64,000 bases of DNA from Vombatus ursinus (taxonomy: Eukaryota; Chordata; Mammalia; Diprotodontia; Vombatidae). Below, in pieces: positions 62,241 to 64,000 of this stretch. The DNA is taken from positions 939,459 through 1,003,458 of the forward strand of contig NW_020954582.1 in NCBI RefSeq assembly GCF_900497805.2, given 5' to 3'. Both the position numbers and the translations under genes were made by a program. Under the pieces are notes generated by a model. That model was not told where the DNA came from. It searched no databases and was given only the letters and a program-made list of their open reading frames with translations. How positions within the stretch are numbered: the stretch's first letter is position 1; each line of letters begins with the position of its first letter.

Positions 62241-62605
62241 CCCAGAGTCCATAACATGGGAGGGGGATTGAAAGAACTAGGCATGTTTGGCCTGGAGAAA
62301 AGAAGATTCAGGGAGGACATGAGACTGTCATTTGCAGGAAGAGTAACTTGTTCTGATTGGCCCAGGGAGGGGCCAGAAGCAAAGAGAAGAAGTTGGAAAA
62401 AAAGCTGAGTTAGGCTCAATGTCCAGACAACTTCATAACGATGACAGCTGCTCAAAGGTGGAATTGGCTTCCTTGAGTAGCAGTGGGCTCGCCCTTCAAA
62501 CAGAGGTTCTGTGATGGGGGTGGAAGTTCCTTTCATGCTTGGGTTGGACTTGATGGTCACTGAGTGACCATCTTTTCAATTCTGCTATCCTGTGACCAGT
62601 TGCCT
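62240..62605 (+). mobile_element. CR1/L3 LINE 3' end
   Basis: CATGTTTGGCCTGGAGAAAA, GAAGATTCAGGGAGGACATG, CAAAGGTGGAATTGGCTTCC, GGGTTGGACTTGATGGTCAC. Confidence 0.93.
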
Positions 62606-62609
62606 TTAG

Positions 62610-62775
62610 TTCGTTTTGCTCCCTTACTACTCACCCCTCCCCATCCAGTTATTTGCTCAGCCTTGTTTTTTCTATCACTTCCCCAACATCTCTAAATTCT
62701 GCTGGCACAGCCTCCATGCTGAGTCAGTCACCCATGACCTCCCAACTGGGCTGGCTGATCTTCAGTTTTTCCCGC
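62610..62775 (+). mobile_element. L2 LINE coding/3' remnant
   Basis: TTCCCCAACATCTCTAAATT resembles the L2 segment around CCACAACATCTCTCGAAT; the remainder is weak. Confidence 0.5.
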
Positions 62776-63025
62776 CATCTATCTATGCTGTCCCTAAATC
62801 ATAGATGCCTCCAGTGGCCACTTTTAAACAATCCCTTTTGTCTCATAGGTTGACATATTGGATACTGAAAGAAGAGTCTAAGATGGACGGATCACTCAGA
62901 CTGATGGCTTGTAAATACCTCAAGTTTCTTAGGCCTTTAAGTTCAGCTTTGAAAAGTGTCAGAGATGAAAGGTTATCCAAGGAAAGACAACCAGACAAGT
63001 GAAGGGACCCACACTCAAGCTCTAT
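62775..63025. other. Unassigned noncoding sequence
   Basis: No repeat recognised. Confidence 0.4.
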
Positions 63026-63027
63026 TG

Positions 63028-63195
63028 GTTGGCTGTTGTCCTTTGTGCTCTAAGAGGACCCAAATGACATCATGGTGTCGGGGTCAAGGTGCAGTGTGTC
63101 TGGCTATGACCAATCAGACCAATAGGAGCTTGGCAAGTTCTACCACAGGTCAGGCACAAATGGTCTACATCTCCCTGTGCTCTATGAGACCGAAT
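63028..63195 (-). mobile_element. RTE LINE 3' UTR fragment
   Basis: TGTGCTCTAAGAGGACCCAA, AATGACATCATGGTGTCGGG, GTTCTACCACAGGTCAGGCA parallels 52125-52270. Confidence 0.85.
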
Positions 63196-63199
63196 TAAG

Positions 63200-63335
63200 G
63201 AAGTGTGGGTATTTGGTCTAAAACAGAAAAGACTTAGGAAGGAAATGGAACTACCTCCATGTATGTGAAGTTCAGTCGTGTGGGAGAAGCATAGACTGAT
63301 CCTTCTTGTTCTCAAAGGAAAATCTTGGAAACAAC
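63200..63335 (+). mobile_element. CR1/L3 LINE fragment
   Basis: AACAGAAAAGACTTAGGAAG, TGTATGTGAAGTTCAGTCGT, TCCTTCTTGTTCTCAAAGGA. Confidence 0.6.
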
Positions 63336-63374
63336 AGGTGGGAATTTCCGAGGTCACCTCCCCTGTAAATGCGC

Positions 63375-63490
63375 ATGGCAATATCCTCGGCACCCGTCTC
63401 CCAGGCTGTTGTGATGATTAAATGAGAGAGCGTATGTAAGGCGCTTTGCACCCCTTAAAGCCCCACACAATGTATTTGACTATTTCTAAA
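63375..63490 (+). mobile_element. MIR 3' fragment
   Basis: CCAGGCTGTTGTGATGATTA, AATGAGAGAGCGTATGTAAG, GCGCTTTGCACCCCTTAAAG. Confidence 0.8.
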
Positions 63491-63694
63491 TATAAACAGA
63501 TGCTGCGGTCATTCTTTTGTTCTGCTCAATGTATGTGATGGCGGTCAGAGAGAGTCAGTCCTTGACAAGTCACTACCCCTCCATTATTCTATCCTACCAA
63601 TGTGTTTTCATATATAATCATTCTTCTCACAAATCACTATTTTGAGAAATATTTGCCTTGGCAATGTGAATTGCACAAGTAACAGATTTAAAGT

Positions 63695-63905
63695 GGGGTT
63701 CTTAACATTTTGTGTGTCACAGACCCCTTGGGCAGTCAGTCTGATGGCCCCTTTAGACCCCCTTCTTAGAATAATGTTTTTAAATGCATAAAATAAAATC
63801 TGAAGGATTGAAAAGGAAACCAAAAATTAGTGATCAAAAGATTTTTTTTCTTTCTCATCCAAGTTCTCAGGCCTCCTGAAATCTATCCTTTAACCCAAGG
63901 GAGGT
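63695..63905 (+). mobile_element. hAT-family (MER-type) DNA transposon remnant
   Basis: GGGTTCTTAACATTTTGTGT, CACAGACCCCTTGGGCAGTC, AATAATGTTTTTAAATGCAT, GAAAAGGAAACCAAAAATTA: the reverse complement of the family half seen at 5045-5226. Confidence 0.8.
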
Positions 63906-64000
63906 CCTCACATCCTAGGTAAAAAGCCTCTGATTGAAAAGAACCCTGGGGTGGGGCTCTGTAAAGTGAAGAATCCCCTTTATTATGCTGTGAATAATTC
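63905..64000. other. Unassigned noncoding sequence
   Basis: Nothing recognised up to the window edge. Confidence 0.3.

Larger units (their letters stand above)
39046..64000 (-). other. AK5: Inferred AK5 intron upstream of the exon (partial)
   Basis: Inference. The preceding exon should encode a segment such as GFPRDVAQALSFEDQ; no such translation was found on the minus strand above 39000, so the intron spans at least 25 kb here. Confidence 0.7.

Noticed and set aside
1-64000. Retroviral, LTR or other capsid/envelope-bearing element
   Set aside because: No LTR pair, primer-binding site, or gag, pol or env-like reading was recognised; reverse transcriptase remnants all fit L2, RTE or L1 LINEs.

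Overview
The window looks like marsupial nuclear DNA. It is dominated by decayed L2, CR1/L3 and MIR copies, with marsupial-type L1, RTE LINEs and tRNA-like CORE-SINEs. Several SINEs carry an RTE-type 3' tail, the pattern I know from marsupial MAR1/WSINE-like families. I cannot tell the species from sequence alone. No bacterial, plasmid or phage feature is present.

Only one protein-coding segment is convincing: a 192-base exon on the minus strand (38809-39000). It encodes 64 residues of the first kinase domain of adenylate kinase 5 (AK5), with clean splice sites and phase 0 at both ends. The rest of the window is therefore best read as very long AK5 intron on both sides (1-38808 downstream, 39001-64000 upstream in the sense of transcription). 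No other AK5 exon, tRNA, rRNA, CRISPR array, recognisable retrovirus/LTR element or toxin gene was seen.

Layout: 1-9300 holds L2, MIR and CR1 fragments, including a ~1 kb antisense L2 with reverse transcriptase remnants (5645-6640). 9290-10440 is repeat-poor. 10450-19500 mixes LINE/SINE copies, microsatellites and a 716-base assembly gap (17287-18002). 19830-20890 is repeat-poor, followed by a 1.3 kb antisense L2 (21330-22645), a fresh-looking SINE with a perfect 14-base target duplication (22837-23012) and a sense L2 (23710-24745). 25345-25990 and 27160-27690 are repeat-poor and carry paired CRE-like and AP-1 motifs. 28540-29105 is an L2 copy with a 98-99 base tandem expansion. 33420-34095 is the cleanest candidate conserved noncoding stretch. 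36225-37025 shows a hAT transposon nested in CR1. The AK5 exon follows, flanked by a cluster of L2 3' ends and a 1.7 kb L1 piece (39690-41385). The distal part to 64000 carries long CR1 (46270-47045), RTE (52122-53045, 61090-61990), L1 (55090-55955) and opposed L2 pieces (56720-57780).

There is no multi-gene system to describe: the single exon belongs to a cytosolic/neuronal nucleoside monophosphate kinase, and everything else is intronic repeat or unassigned noncoding DNA. Most open reading frames longer than 60 codons lie in repeats or low-complexity DNA and are not genes. Repeat boundaries are by eye and should be taken as accurate to roughly 10-30 bases.
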